Made by a program: the position numbers and the translations under genes
In this document: in pieces, positions 1 to 11,439 of the stretch
How positions within the stretch are numbered: the stretch's first letter is position 1
How the letters are laid out: each line of letters begins with the position of its first letter
Notes under the pieces: model-generated
What the model saw: the letters and a program-made list of their open reading frames with translations, nothing else
The model's database searches: none
Told to the model about the DNA's origin: nothing
Assembly (NCBI GenBank): GCA_022495995.1
Contig: JAFEMH010001243.1
Location: 248,001 to 312,000 of the forward strand
Direction: 5' to 3'
DNA: 64,000 nt
Source of the DNA: Adenophora triphylla var. japonica
Taxonomy: Eukaryota; Streptophyta; Magnoliopsida; Asterales; Campanulaceae

Positions 1-999
1 AGTATAAATTAGAATTTATTGTTTAATTGTATATGTAACTATAGTAAAGGACCGAAGGATTATAAATTTTGTATTGTATGACTACTTACTCATATTAATT
101 TATTTGTTCATGTAATTACTTATTTGATTGTAACATAAGTGAGAGGAAGAGTATTTTGTGAAATTCTAATATCTGTATTACAATTAGTTACATACATTTT
201 CCTTTTTTTTATTTAGTTTAATTACTATTTTACAAAAATACAAACTATTCATACTCAATTATTTATTTAAGTAATTTTTTATTTGGTTATGAAATAATTT
301 TTAAATGTTTAATTTTAATTACATAATAGAAAAATTTTATCATAATTATGTAATGGAAAATATAAATAAAAATTTTCAAACATCTGTCCACTTTGCATGT
401 AGCCCATTTGTCTTCTTTTCCTTGATCAATCTGACACATTAATATATAAGAATATTCTCTCACAAATATTTCTAAAAAAAAATTACTGTACTTCATTTAT
501 GTAAAATAGATGTTGTATTACTATTCCTATATTGAAATCTTCCAAAAAGTATATAGGTTAATAATTTATTTATTTTAAGTTTCTTTGAAAAAATTACTTC
601 ATTTTATTCAAAAAATGTTTTTGTTTTGATATTAAAAAAAACCTATTTTAACATATATTTTTTTTATTTTCTTTTTAATAAAATAAAATAATTTCAAAAA
701 TTAACTGTAAATAATAAATTAATAATATCATAATTATATATATATGTGTGAAAATTACAGAAAAATAGATAAAATTATTTCATATTTTCTCTTTAGCTAT
801 ATTTTCAGTGAAAATATAAATATTCTAGAAACATAAATCACGTAAAATATTATGAACAAAAAATTCTTTTATTTTTTAATATCAGAAAGAGTATATATTT
901 TTAATGCAAACAAATATTTCTGTTGACACCTTTCAAAAAAAATCTTAAACATTAAAATATCTATGTTGAAAACGTCGGATATGGATGAGTAAGGAGAGA

Positions 1000-1048
<49 letters not shown>

Positions 1049-2831
1049 GGGTTTAAAGATAAAAGTCAGATCTAGATGGGTGCAGAGGGGGCGTGAGCGG
1101 AGAAGAGGTGAAGGGGGCTGTGAAAGATGGTGGTGGCAGTGTGGGCCTCAGAAGAGTGGGCATGCGGTGAAGAGGTGGTGGAGTCGTGAAGGATGGTGGT
1201 GGATTGGTGGGGGCTCATAAGAGTAGGCATAATTTCTTTGAGAAATGGGCATCATTTTTATGTGTATTAATCTTTGTGGTTAAATTAATTTGATTGGAGA
1301 CAATAGAAAAATTGCAGAGTACAAAACAAATTAAAAAGAGAGGAAAAAAAAAAGAAAAAAAGAAAGGAAAGGAAAGGAAGATAGAAAGATCTGGAAAATC
1401 GGTGGAGAGAGAGGGGGGCAGTTGGTGGAGAGAGACAAGAGGGAGGAATCGGAGGAGAGAGAGAGAGAGAGTGGTCTAATCTCTCCCTTTAACCGCGTAA
1501 CGTTCCAGTCGAAAATGCACAAATATCTCAATGCGCGGAAATGAAGAAATAAATAAATATAAAGGGAAATATAGAGAGTGGGGTTGAATTAAGGGGAAAT
1601 TATAAAACTTTACCTATCTCAATATAGTTCTGAAATTCAATTACTATTATGTTAATTTTTTAAAGATTGTGATTATATACAATTGAAAAATAAATGATTT
1701 CAAATGATGTTTATATCTTAGTATATCAAATTTCCAGGTATTATTGAAGCTATAGTTGTGAAATTGAAGATACGGAGAAGATGAAGTATGCCTCTTTTTT
1801 TTTTTTTTTACATTTATGATTTTTATTTTGTGATTAGTTGTATATGTAATCAATAGTATGAGACGAAAGGAGTATAAATTAGAATTTTTTGTTTAATTGT
1901 ATATGTAACTATAGTAAAGGACCGAAGGATTATAAATTTTGTATTGTATCACTACTTACTCATATTAATTTATTTGTTCATGTAATTACTTATTTGATTG
2001 TAACATAAGTGAGAGGAAGAGTATTTTGTGAAATTCTAATATCTGTATTACAATTAGTTACATACATTTTCCTTTTTTTATTTAGTTTAATTACTATTTT
2101 ACACAAATACAAACTATTCATACTCAATTATTTATTTAAGTAATTTTTTATTTGGTTATGAAATAATTTTTAAATGTTTAATTTTAATTACATAATAGAA
2201 AAATTTTATCATAATTATGTAATGGAAAATACAAATAAAAATTTCCAAACATCTGTCCACTTTGCATGTAGCCCATTTGTCTTCTTTTCCTTGATCAATC
2301 TGACACATTAATATATAAGAATATTCTCTCACAAATATTTCTAAAAAAATTACTGTACTTCATTTATGTAAAATAGATGTTGTATTACTATTCCTATATT
2401 GAAATCTTCCAAAAAGTATATAGGTTAATAATTTATATATTTTAAGTTTCTTTGAAAAAATTACTTCATTTTATTCAAAAAACATTTTTGTTTTTATATT
2501 AAAAAAAAACCTATTTTAACATATATTTTTTTCTTTTCTTTTTAATAAAATAAAATAATTTCAAAAATTAACTGTAAATAATAAATTAATAATATCATAA
2601 TTATATATATATGTGTGAAAATTACAGATAAATAGATAAAATTATTTCATATTTTCTCTTTAGCTATATTTTCAGTGAAAATATAAATATTCTAGAAGCA
2701 TAAATCACGTAAAATATTATGAACAAAAAATTCTTTTATTTTTTAATATCAGAAAGAGTATTAATTTTTAATGCAAACAAATATTTCTGTTGACACCTTT
2801 AAAAAAAAATCTTAAACATTAAAATATCTAT
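1..2831. repeat. ~950 bp AT-rich direct repeat pair (1-963 and 1871-2831)
   Basis: The AT-rich sequence from position 1 to about 963 recurs in the same orientation from 1871 to about 2831 with few substitutions and small homopolymer indels. The left copy begins before the window. The ~900 bp between them (964-1870) is unrelated and holds a GA microsatellite. No coding potential is seen. The arrangement could be a tandem duplication of a ~1.87 kb unit or the long terminal repeats of a small non-autonomous element. No clean TG...CA ends or primer-binding site was found, so the class is open. Confidence 0.8.
990..1045. repeat. (GA)n microsatellite
   Basis: An uninterrupted run of about 25 GA dinucleotides lies in the unique segment between the two copies of the long direct repeat. 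A second purine-rich tract follows at 1330-1470. Short reading frames across these tracts are low-complexity and are not called as genes. Confidence 0.9.
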
Positions 2832-3364
2832 TATAAAAATTTTTAAATGAGAGAAATGCTATCAAATAATCATTAGTTTTATACTTTTCTATTAATATAT
2901 AAGAATATTTTATCAGAAACATTTCTAAAAAAAGTTACTTCATTTATATAGTATATTTTAAATAAAGAAACAACGGAGTGGGTTAAAATGTTGTTACTTT
3001 CGATTTAAGCTTAATTGATGGTAATTTCAACTTTATTCTTAAATGTTAATACTTACAGCTTAAATTTATGTCTTGGTCATTTTTGTTAAGAAAAAAAATA
3101 AAAAAAAGAGGTGATGATTTCAATTTTGAATAATGGTTGTAAATTAACGTGTAATTAAATTGTAATGTTTTCAATTTTTGTATTTATTTTATTCCACTTA
3201 TCACTTATATTTACATTTCGATTATTATAATTGTTAATGTGTAAATTTAAAAGAGTTGTTCTATTGACTTTTCACTTATGATCATAGTTTAATTATATCC
3301 ATTGTTTTCGTATATCAAAAAAGACAAGATATTGCCGTGCATCGCACGGGTGTATCACAAGTTA
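2832..3364. other. AT-rich intergenic stretch ending in a Helitron-like hairpin
   Basis: No gene is seen. Near the right end, at 3335-3349, there is a perfect 6 bp stem (CCGTGC / GCACGG) with a 3-base loop, followed by about 16 bases ending in TTAG. Plant Helitron 3' ends carry a short GC-rich hairpin about 10-12 bases before a CTRR end, so this may be a decayed Helitron terminus. The CTRR end is not intact and no 5' TC end was located. Confidence 0.3.
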
Positions 3365-3365
3365 G

Positions 3366-4005
3366 GGGCCGTTTGGTAGGTTTATAAATAATCAGATAGG
3401 ATTATTAGTCCAATAAAAGTATGTTTGGTAGATTAAGGGTGAGTTTAGCATTGCTTCTGATTCCTTGAAAGTGATTTTTCAAAAGTGATTTTAGAAAAAT
3501 CGATTATTTATAATAAATACTAAAATTTATAAGTATGTTTGGATTGTATATGTTCAAAACTGATTATTAAAAATAAATACCAAAAATGACCTTTATAATA
3601 TGTATCTCGATATAATAAATGTGTAAAAGAGATAGATGTTATTATTGTAAAAACAACACAAATAACAGCTTCTAAGAATCACTTTTAACAAAAGCTGGGT
3701 CATTGCTGTTTCTACGAAAACACAATTTTTTGCATTTTAACAGCTTAAAATCATAATCAGTATTGTTATCCAAACGCTATTAAAAGTGATTTTGAGCTTC
3801 AAAAGTTATTATAAGCCACAAAAAAAGCACTCCCAAACTCACTCTAAATGCAACCGTAATAATTATCCAAAGTACAACCCAGATAAGCATCTGAACATCT
3901 CTTATCCCCTTCTTATTTATCCTATAAAAAGGGTGGTATTATTAATTCTTGGATTAATAACCTCCTCCCTATTAATACATGATAATCCTATCGGCCTACC
4001 AAACG
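3366..4005. mobile_element. MITE A, outer element (GTTTGGTAGG termini)
   Basis: The left end at about 3370 (GTTTGGTAGG followed by a GATAGGATTAT motif) matches the reverse complement of the right end near 3980-4005, giving imperfect terminal inverted repeats of roughly 35 bp. The element has no coding capacity. It is interrupted by a second MITE at 3437-3844. The family is probably a non-autonomous class II element. The exact target duplication was not resolved. Confidence 0.55.
3437..3844. mobile_element. MITE B, PIF/Harbinger (Tourist)-like, nested in MITE A
   Basis: The ends are inverted repeats: GGGTGAGTTTAGCATTGCTT on the left, and on the right the reverse complement of GAGTGAGTTTGGGAGTGCTT. 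The trinucleotide TAA flanks both ends (3434-3436 and 3845-3847), matching the 3 bp TWA target duplication of PIF/Harbinger elements. The 408 bp body has no reading frame of note. Its position inside MITE A shows that it inserted later. Confidence 0.65.
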
Positions 4006-4264
4006 AGGTATTATCAAACCTTCAATATGAGGGAGAAAAAAAAAACCGCCAATCCGAATTAAAAAAGAGAATTGTTATTTACCCCCGCAACATTACCGAA
4101 TACCCCCGCAATACTAAGTCTACCCATTATTCAACCCTAGTCACACCACTCATCTCCCTATTTTACCCCTTTCTTCCTCAGCCCACCCAACCCCCTCCCC
4201 CCAAAACACACACACACACAAATTGCTTATCTAAATCAAGAAGAAGAAGATTAGGAAGAGAGTA

Positions 4265-4384
4265 ATGGCAGCAGCAGCAGTTTCACCAAATCCGTCGGAG
4301 CAACAATCCCAGTTGTCGTATACCGTCGAGCAGCTCGTCGCCGGAGCAAACCCAAAATTTTCTCATTTGAACAAAGAAGTTTGA
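4265..4384 (+). pseudogene. short captured coding-like segment, unrecognised
   Basis: An ATG at 4265 opens a 39-codon frame beginning with M and a run of alanines, then a Ser/Gln-rich stretch, ending in TGA at about 4382. It lies inside the TIR element, directly after an adenine- and GA-rich leader that resembles a plant 5' UTR. It looks like the 5' end of a host gene captured by the transposon, but the donor gene was not recognised. It ends before any identifiable domain. Confidence 0.3.
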
Positions 4385-4527
4385 ACCATGACCACCTGGG
4401 ACAACAGTCTTCAAGATCCCAAACCTCGATTCGATCTCCGAAATTCAATCCCTAGAAATAGATTAGATTAAACAACCCAAAAATCCCCAGAGTTCATGGA
4501 TTGTGTTTTGAAATGACTAAATTCGAC

Positions 4528-4751
4528 ATGAATCTCCCATCCTCACCTTCTTCTGGTTCATCTTCTACATCTTCTTTCACCACTTCTTGGTTTTCTGGCA
4601 TTGTTCGTGGCCGGTTTGATAAGTCCAATACGCTAAAATGGTCAGTAATTTGGCCGTCTCCGGTGGAGATAACGTCGGACCGATTAATCGGAAGAATCAG
4701 TTTCGTGGGGTCATGTTTAAGTATGGTCCTACTAAGGCAATTCAGGCGAGG
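4528..4751 (+). pseudogene. captured 5' exon of a UPF0613/DUF1749 alpha/beta-hydrolase
   Basis: The plus strand from about 4528 reads as a Ser-rich N-terminus with the signature WFSGIVRGR, and after a small frame change NRKNQFRGVMFKYGPTKAIQ. This matches my recollection of the N-terminal exon of plant UPF0613 (DUF1749) alpha/beta-hydrolase proteins. The frame change near 4635 and the end at about 4751, before the catalytic hydrolase domain, make it a non-functional fragment. It lies between the TIRs of a DNA element, which suggests transposon capture. Family assignment is from memory of the motif and needs a protein search. Confidence 0.5.
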
Positions 4752-4836
4752 GTAATAAAGTCATTTCAATTAATGATATTTTTTTGAAAATAATAATGCG
4801 GGGGTATAAAGTAAACTTGCGGGGGTGAATAACAAT

Positions 4837-5062
4837 GAGTAAACTGCTTTTTTGTCCATCGTACTATCATTTCAACATCAATTTGACACTCGTACTATTG
4901 AAACGGCAAATGTATGATGCGTACTATAGTTTTATTAAGCAAATTAACCAATGTTCCTAACGTCAGTTAAGTATTTAACATAACCGTCCAACTAAGCAAC
5001 CATTGACCAAGTCAATGCATACGCGGCAGCTGACTGGACAATATTAACTCCTTAAAAAAACT
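4837..5062 (+). repeat. left TIR of the Pack-MULE
   Basis: About 225 bp matching the reverse complement of 10446-10697 with scattered substitutions and one ~25 bp indel near 4890. It leads directly into the TAA-rich microsatellite. Confidence 0.85.
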
Positions 5063-5063
5063 C

Positions 5064-5087
5064 AATAAAATAATAATAATAAAATAA

Positions 5088-5143
<56 letters not shown>

Positions 5144-5400
5144 TAATAATAATAATAAAATAATAATAATAATAAAATAATAATAATAATAATTATTATA
5201 ATAAAATTATAATTATAATTATAATTATAATTATAATTATAATTATAATTATAATTATAATTATAATTATAATTATAATTATAATTATAATTATAATTAT
5301 AATAATAATAAAATATTAATAATAAAATAATAATAATAATAATAAAATAATAATAATAATAATTATTATTATTATAATAAAATAATAATTATAATCTCAT
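5064..5400. repeat. TAA / ATAATT microsatellite inside the left MULE arm
   Basis: An AAT trinucleotide run changes at about 5210 into a long ATAATT hexanucleotide run and then back into AAT repeats. A counterpart of opposite orientation lies at 10133-10445, so the microsatellites look like an inner extension of the TIRs. Confidence 0.9.
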
Positions 5401-5429
5401 TTCTAACAACTCTTCTGTTCTTTGCGCAG

Positions 5430-5504
5430 CCACTTAGTACAAAATCAGCTATCTGGTTCCATCCCACCTCGGCTTTCCAGCTTAAATATGCGCGTGATAC
5501 ACCT
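5430..5504 (+). pseudogene. captured LRR exon inside the MULE
   Basis: A 75-base exon-like segment is bounded by a TTTGCGCAG acceptor and a GTAAGTATG donor. It reads LVQNQLSGSIPPRLSSLN, a single plant-type leucine-rich repeat (NxLSGxIP consensus), typical of the short LRR exons of receptor-like kinases or LRR proteins. Intron-like sequence flanks it on both sides and no other LRR exon is seen. It is therefore a captured fragment. Confidence 0.6.
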
Positions 5505-6027
5505 GTAAGTATGACTATATATTCCTCATGCATGACTTACCCGAATTTCTTATGGGATTTATATTTCTGTTTCCTACATTGAGAAAGTCTTGATCTTTTC
5601 TAAGAACACTTCCTGAATTCTATGTATGATGTCAATTTTTCTATATTCAGATTCAATTAAGTAGATGGGATGCCTAATTACTTTTGATACATTAAGTTTA
5701 TAATAGCATAATTTCAAAGATTTTATTTTTGTTTAATAGGAAAAAGTAGTTGTAAGATTGCAATTTTCAATTAAACTAGTTATACGTGATGAGATTATAA
5801 ATATTATTTCCGTTATGCACCACAAGTAGGGTTGGATGCATCTATTAAACAAGTTTTTTGGGAAGATTTGAGAGCCAAGGACTCTTAAACCCATAATCCA
5901 GATTAATAAGCCATTTTAACCCATTTGAGATGAAAATCCCACTAAACCCCAACCTTAACGACCTTAACGGCGCTGTTAATTCCAACCATAGCCAAATCGC
6001 ACAGCTACCCTCCATCCATTGAATCAG

Positions 6028-6511
<484 letters not shown>

Positions 6512-6606
6512 TGATAAAGGTCGTATACCCATTAGTATAGGACCTGTTGTATTATGCATTTGATTTGAGAAATGTGCTTCATTTTTTTTATTACTAGTGT
6601 GTAAAA

Positions 6607-6807
6607 ATGAAGACGATGAAGACGATGTTTGATAGAGGAGTCATTAGCAAGACATATGAAGACGATGCTGTCTCGAAGTATCGAAGGAAGATGATACGTG
6701 ACATTTTAGCAAGTCCAAATTGTCTTATCATTCATATTGGTTGGAATGATAAATGTTGGTTGTTGTTGAACAATTTACTTATAATGTTAGTTAAATATGT
6801 TGGTTAA
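6607..6807 (+). CDS. unrecognised 66-codon reading frame inside the MULE
   Basis: The frame opens with a repeated lysine-methionine-threonine motif and contains a basic stretch (KYRRKMIRD) followed by a hydrophobic tail. It follows the truncated phosphatase fragment and precedes the tandem array. I do not recognise it. It may be a captured exon or chance sequence, and nothing indicates it is expressed. Confidence 0.15.
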   Translation: MKTMKTMFDRGVISKTYEDDAVSKYRRKMIRDILASPNCLIIHIGWNDKCWLLLNNLLIMLVKYVG

Positions 6808-6844
6808 TTCATATTGTGTTTTTTGCCAATTTGCAAAAATTAAA

Positions 6845-7250
6845 CAGCTTTATATATGATATTGTCAGGTCCTATACAAGTTGCTATAGGACCAATTAAA
6901 GGGCTTATATATTTGTATATGATATTGCCAGGTCCTATACCAGTTGCTATAGGATCAATTAAAGGGCTTATATCTTTGTATATGATGTTGCCAGGTCCTA
7001 TACCAGTTGCTATAGGACCAATTAAAGGGCTTATAGCTTTGTATATGATATTGACAGGTCCTATATCAATTGCTATAGGACCATTCAAAGGTCTTATTGC
7101 TTTGTATATGATGCTGCCAGGTCCTATACCAGTTGCTATATGACCAATTAAAGGGCTTATAGCTTTGTATATGATATTGACAGGTCCTATACCAATTGCT
7201 ATAGGACCATTCAAAGGTCTTATAGCTTTGTATATGATATTGATATAATA
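6845..7250 (+). repeat. 63 bp tandem array, left arm (about 6-7 units)
   Basis: A 63 bp unit is repeated with point changes. Each unit carries a near-palindrome of the form GGTCCTATA - 8 bases - TATAGGACC. Because 63 is a multiple of three, both strands stay open and translate as a 21-residue repeat with a GPIPVAIGPIKGLI core. A further two units in the same orientation lie at 7440-7590. Confidence 0.9.
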
Positions 7251-7439
7251 AGAGTAGAGAATGAGTGTATGAGGTATTGTGAATATAAAAAGTAAAATAT
7301 GAGAGAGAATGAGTGAGGGCATAGTAAGTAAGGAGATTGTTGTTATTAGTATAACAAGTGAGTATCATTGAATATAAAAATAATATAATCTTGTCATTTT
7401 GGGATATTATAAGTCGAGTGGGACGCCATAATTGAAAAT

Positions 7440-8545
7440 TGTATAGGACCAATTAAAGGGCTTATATATTTGTATATGATATTGACAGATCCTATAATAA
7501 TTGCTATAGGACCAATTAAAGGGCTTATAGCTTTGTATATGATGTTGCCAAGTCCTATGCCAGTTGCTATAGGACCATTCAAAGTTCTTAGGACCTGCCA
7601 ACATCATACGCAACTCTATAAGCCCTTTAATTGGTCCTATAGCAATTGGTATAGGACCTGGCAACTTCATATACATAGCTATTTTTTGTGGGTTGTGTTG
7701 AAACTTTGATGCTAGCTTGTGAAACTAAACCAACTTTGACGAGATTGATTTCTCCATTCAGGACTTTTTTACTCAGAATTTTTGATTTTTTGATGAATAA
7801 TTGATGTTTGTTCCGTCTCAATTTTATTTACTTTTCATCACTTTCTTTGTTACTCATCTCGACCCGTCTTTGTAAATCAAGTTGCAGGTCCTATATCACT
7901 TGCTATATGACCATTCAAAGCTATAAGCCCTTTAATTGGTCCTATAACAATTGTTATAGGATCTGTCGACTGTCAATATCATATACAAAGCTATAATACC
8001 TTTGAATGGTCCTATAGCAATTGGTATAGGATCTGTCAATATCATATACAAAGCTATAAGTCCTTTAATTGATCCTATAGCAACTGGTATAGGACCTGGC
8101 AACATCATATACAAAGCAATAAGACCTTTGAATGGTCCCATAGCAATTGGTATAAGACCTGTCAATATTATATACAAAGCTATAAGCCACTTCATTGGTC
8201 CTATAGCAATTGGTATAGGACCTGACAACATCATATACAAAGCTATAAGCCCCTTAGTTGGTCCTATAGCAATTGGTATAGGATCTGTCAATATCATATA
8301 CAAAGTTATAAGCCCTTTAATTGGTCCTATATCAACTGGTATAGGACCTGGCACCATCATATACAAAGCAATAAGACCTTTGAATGGTCCTATAGCAATT
8401 GGTATAGGACCTGTCAATATCATATACAAAGCTATAAGCCCTTTAATTGGTCCTATAGCAACTGGTATAGGACCTGACAACATCATATACAAAGATATAA
8501 GCCCTTTAATTGGTCCTATAGCAACTGGTATAGGACCAACAATAA
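7440..8545. repeat. 63 bp tandem array, centre and inverted right arm
   Basis: Two units on the plus strand (7440-7590) meet units on the minus strand (7595-7680). After a ~200 bp spacer about ten more inverted units run from 7885 to 8545. Together with 6845-7250 this makes a large inverted repeat made of tandem repeats. The long frames on both strands at 7932-8553 are products of the repeat period and show no codon bias or domain. Degenerate units with GTCTTATA/TATAAGAC palindromes continue to about 8730. Confidence 0.85.
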
Positions 8546-8869
8546 AATGTTAAAACACTAATAAGAGGTCTTATAGTAACAGATATAAGACCTATTATTA
8601 GTCATACACAAATTGTAAGAATAATAACACCTGGTCTTATACAATAAAAAACAACATAAACAACAACACTAATAAGAAGTCTTATAGCAAAAGGTATAAG
8701 ACCTGCTATAAGTCATCTACAACATCATAAACAACAACATATCTTATATCTATAAGATCACTTGATGTTCTTATACAACAGTACCAACAATAGATTCATA
8801 GAAATTAAATTGATTGAACCTAGTAACAACATATAATCTTGGTATAGGACATGTTCCGGTGATCTAGTT

Positions 8870-9065
8870 AGATTATTATGGTATCCTTCTTTTCCACATC
8901 GACAACATGTCATCTTTCTCTTTGTAACTTCTCCTCTAACCAACATACAAGACCGTTTCCCAGCTAAAATGTATGACATAGAGAGTGTTTTCCTTTTCTG
9001 CAATGGCTCCTTGCATCATCTTTTATCATGGTATCCTTGTTTTTCACAATCGACGACATGTCATC
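8870..9065 (-). pseudogene. decayed CCHC zinc-knuckle segment, possible MULE transposase relic (duplicated)
   Basis: The minus strand at about 8890-8935 reads KRKMTCCRCGKEGYHNN, and a related segment at 9030-9060 reads CEKQGYHDKR with a frame break. Both resemble the CxxCGxxGH...C zinc knuckle near the C-terminus of Mutator-like transposases, with extra or missing residues. This fits relics of a transposase that once mobilised the element. No MULE DDE domain is recognisable. The match is short, and a captured zinc-knuckle gene is equally possible. Confidence 0.3.
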
Positions 9066-10100
9066 TTCCTCTTATACAACAGTACAATCACATCAGACTC
9101 CATCACAATATCAGATAAAAAGAAAATATTCTGCAAAAAAAAATATCAATAATTAATCGACGAAACGAACATCAATTATTCACTAACTAATGAAATTGAA
9201 ATCAAAACATCGATTCGGACATAATCATTTCCAAAAGACAACCAAATCCAGCTTCTGAAAAAGCGGTAAACTATCAAAAAAATACAAAACCATGATACTA
9301 CTTTCAATATTTTCCTGTAATCCATATAAAAACACATTCCTGGTGCATTTACATCACTCTCACACATATAAATAACATTCCCAATCACGTTCACTCATCA
9401 TATGCTAAACCAAATAAAGCCAGCCACTAAAACACAGAAACAAAAACAAACTAAAACTGAGCTGAAAACAAATAAAGTCGGTAGATAAATTCAGCATAAC
9501 AATATCCAGGAGCTCACCGCACACAACATAACATAGCATTTACAAGCACAAATCCGGGTCCAAATGCAAATTTAGGTTTACTAATCAAGTTAAAAACGTC
9601 AAATCACGAAACAAACACGAAATATACATAGATTATTAAATATGAAATCACAGATAACGCAAGTATGAAGCAGATTTAATAGACAACAAATTCGAAAGGC
9701 AAAACAAACGGTACGGGAATGGGCGGCGATGGACTCACCATGGTGGAAGATGTATGATCGGAGATCGAGGAGCGATGCGAATTAATTTGGAGAGAGATAA
9801 TCTAGGGTTTTGCTGATAGCTTGAGGAGGTCTTCAATGGCGGAAAATAGAGCTTGAGAAGAAGCGGCTTGAAAGAGGAGATCGTCATTGCTCTTGATAAC
9901 TAGACGGAAACATTAACCGAAATATTCCCTTCCGTTAATAATTAGGGCCGGCTCATAGCACATGGGGTTTTAAGGGATATTGATTTGGAATAAAAAAGGA
10001 GATTGTCTTTTTTTATTTGGATTGGGTTTTGATGGGATAAGATCTGAAATGTGTGGGTAAAGGGGAATTTTTTCAAGATTTGAAGGAGGTAGTGCAACGA
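9066..10100 (-). other. inner MULE segment with a possible minus-strand first exon
   Basis: Most of this segment shows nothing recognisable. On the minus strand an ATG at 9739-9741 in a good context (CCACC before it) is followed at once by GTGAGT, a strong splice donor. The preceding bases look like a plant 5' UTR (9742-9900). This suggests a captured or ancestral promoter plus first exon, either of a host gene or of the lost transposase. No downstream exon could be joined to it. Confidence 0.25.
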
Positions 10101-10132
10101 GTACCAAGTGATATATGATGAGATTATAATTA

Positions 10133-10138
10133 TTATTT

Positions 10139-10225
<87 letters not shown>

Positions 10226-10445
10226 TTTATTTTATTATTAATATTTTATTATTATTATTATTATATTTATTATTATAATATTTATTATTATAATTATTAT
10301 TTTATAATAATAATAATAATAATAATTATTATTATTATTTTATTATTATTATTATTATATTAATATTTTATTATTATTATTATTACTATTATTATTATTA
10401 TTATTTTATTATTATTATTATTATTTTATTATTATTATTTTATTG
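10133..10445. repeat. TAA / TTA microsatellite inside the right MULE arm
   Basis: Long AAT and ATT runs broken by short A/T blocks form the counterpart of the left microsatellite at 5064-5400. Confidence 0.9.
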
Positions 10446-10697
10446 AGTTTTTTTTAAGGAGTTAAAATTGTCTAGTCAGCTGCCACGTATGCGTTGACTT
10501 GGTCAACGATTGCTTAGTTGAACGGTTACGTTAAATACTTAACTGACGTTAGAAACATTGATTAATTTGCTTAATAAAACTATAGTACGTATCATACATT
10601 TGCCGTTTCAATAAGAGTGTTACGTTCGATAGTATACAAATAAGCATGTCAAATTGATGTTGAAACGATAGTACGAGGAGCAAAAAATAGTTTACTC
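10446..10697 (-). repeat. right TIR of the Pack-MULE
   Basis: Inverted copy of 4837-5062, ending GTTTACTC. The target duplication GAATAACAAT follows immediately. Confidence 0.85.
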
Positions 10698-11185
10698 GAA
10701 TAACAATTCTCATTAAAAAATTCCCTTCCTCGCTCATTTTATCAATTATGGCGATTTAATGGCCATCTCCAACCCAATTCATCTACACCAACCCTACCTT
10801 CAACTGCATTGCACCATTAAATCTTCAAACCTTAATCCTAATTTCATCAACTCCAATCCAAAACCCTAGAATACCATCCTCAATTCATCTCCACCCAATC
10901 AAAATTAATCACAGGAGGAGGAACCAGAAGATCCATTCTAACCCTAAAGTCCGAGCTTCAATTAACACCTCACAGCGCCCTCAACCTCCACCATCAAACA
11001 GTATAGTAATTGTTGTTTGCTCTGCAATTACATTAGTGTTAGCCATTGCTAATCGCGTTCTATATAAACTTGCCCTTGTTCCAATGAAGCAATATTCTTT
11101 CTTCCTTGCTCAACTCAACACGTTCGGGTAAGATCTCCTTAATTACTCCATTTTTTTTTGTTATGTGTATGTCTGTGCATTTGCA

Positions 11186-11375
11186 GCTGCGAAGCCAGAA
11201 TCTTGGTGTAAGGGGGTCCAAAATTATGATACAGTGGTATTTTTTCAAAACTAAAGGGGGTCCAAATGATAAAATTTTCATTTTTAGGGGTAAAAATGTT
11301 AAACTCTTAAACGTGATAGTGATAAAAATGACACAACTCGTCGATTGACACCCATGGCCTAGGGCCCTAGGCATA
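11186..11375. mobile_element. possible small hAT-like MITE in CLT intron 1
   Basis: The ends GCGAAGCCAGAATC and, inverted, GGCAAAGCTATGCC are imperfect inverted repeats. GGGGGTCCAAA blocks lie just inside the left end. No clear target duplication was found. This form resembles common plant non-autonomous class II repeats. Confidence 0.35.
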
Positions 11376-11439
11376 GCTTTGCCACTATTTATGTGTATGC
11401 TTACATTGCTCTATTTTTGCCTGTCATGGTGCTAGCAAA

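Larger units (their letters stand above)
4047..4836 (+). mobile_element. Pack-type TIR element carrying a hydrolase gene fragment; right TIR resumes at 10698
   Basis: The left end around 4060-4118 (ATTGTTATTTACCCCCGCAA and a second ACCCCCGCAA block) is the inverted counterpart of 4786-4836. The homology continues on the far side of the large MULE, at 10698-10725, so the right TIR was split by that later insertion. Between the TIRs lie gene-like sequences, not a transposase, including an alpha/beta-hydrolase first exon. This is the architecture of a gene-capturing (Pack-type) DNA transposon. Its superfamily is not certain and the outermost bases were not fixed. Confidence 0.6.

Noticed and set aside
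3786..4265. 159-codon plus-strand frame
   Set aside because: It runs across the end of a MITE, the end of a second MITE and a transposon TIR, so it has no coherent origin.
4735..4836. AP2/ERF domain start (QFRGV) considered for the fragment at 4.7 kb
   Set aside because: The residues after QFRGV do not continue as an AP2 domain; the upstream WFSGIVRGR and downstream FKYGP fit the hydrolase family better.
7932..8553. Two overlapping ~185-codon frames on opposite strands
   Set aside because: They follow from a 63 bp repeat period divisible by three. Units vary at all codon positions and no known fold or start context is seen.
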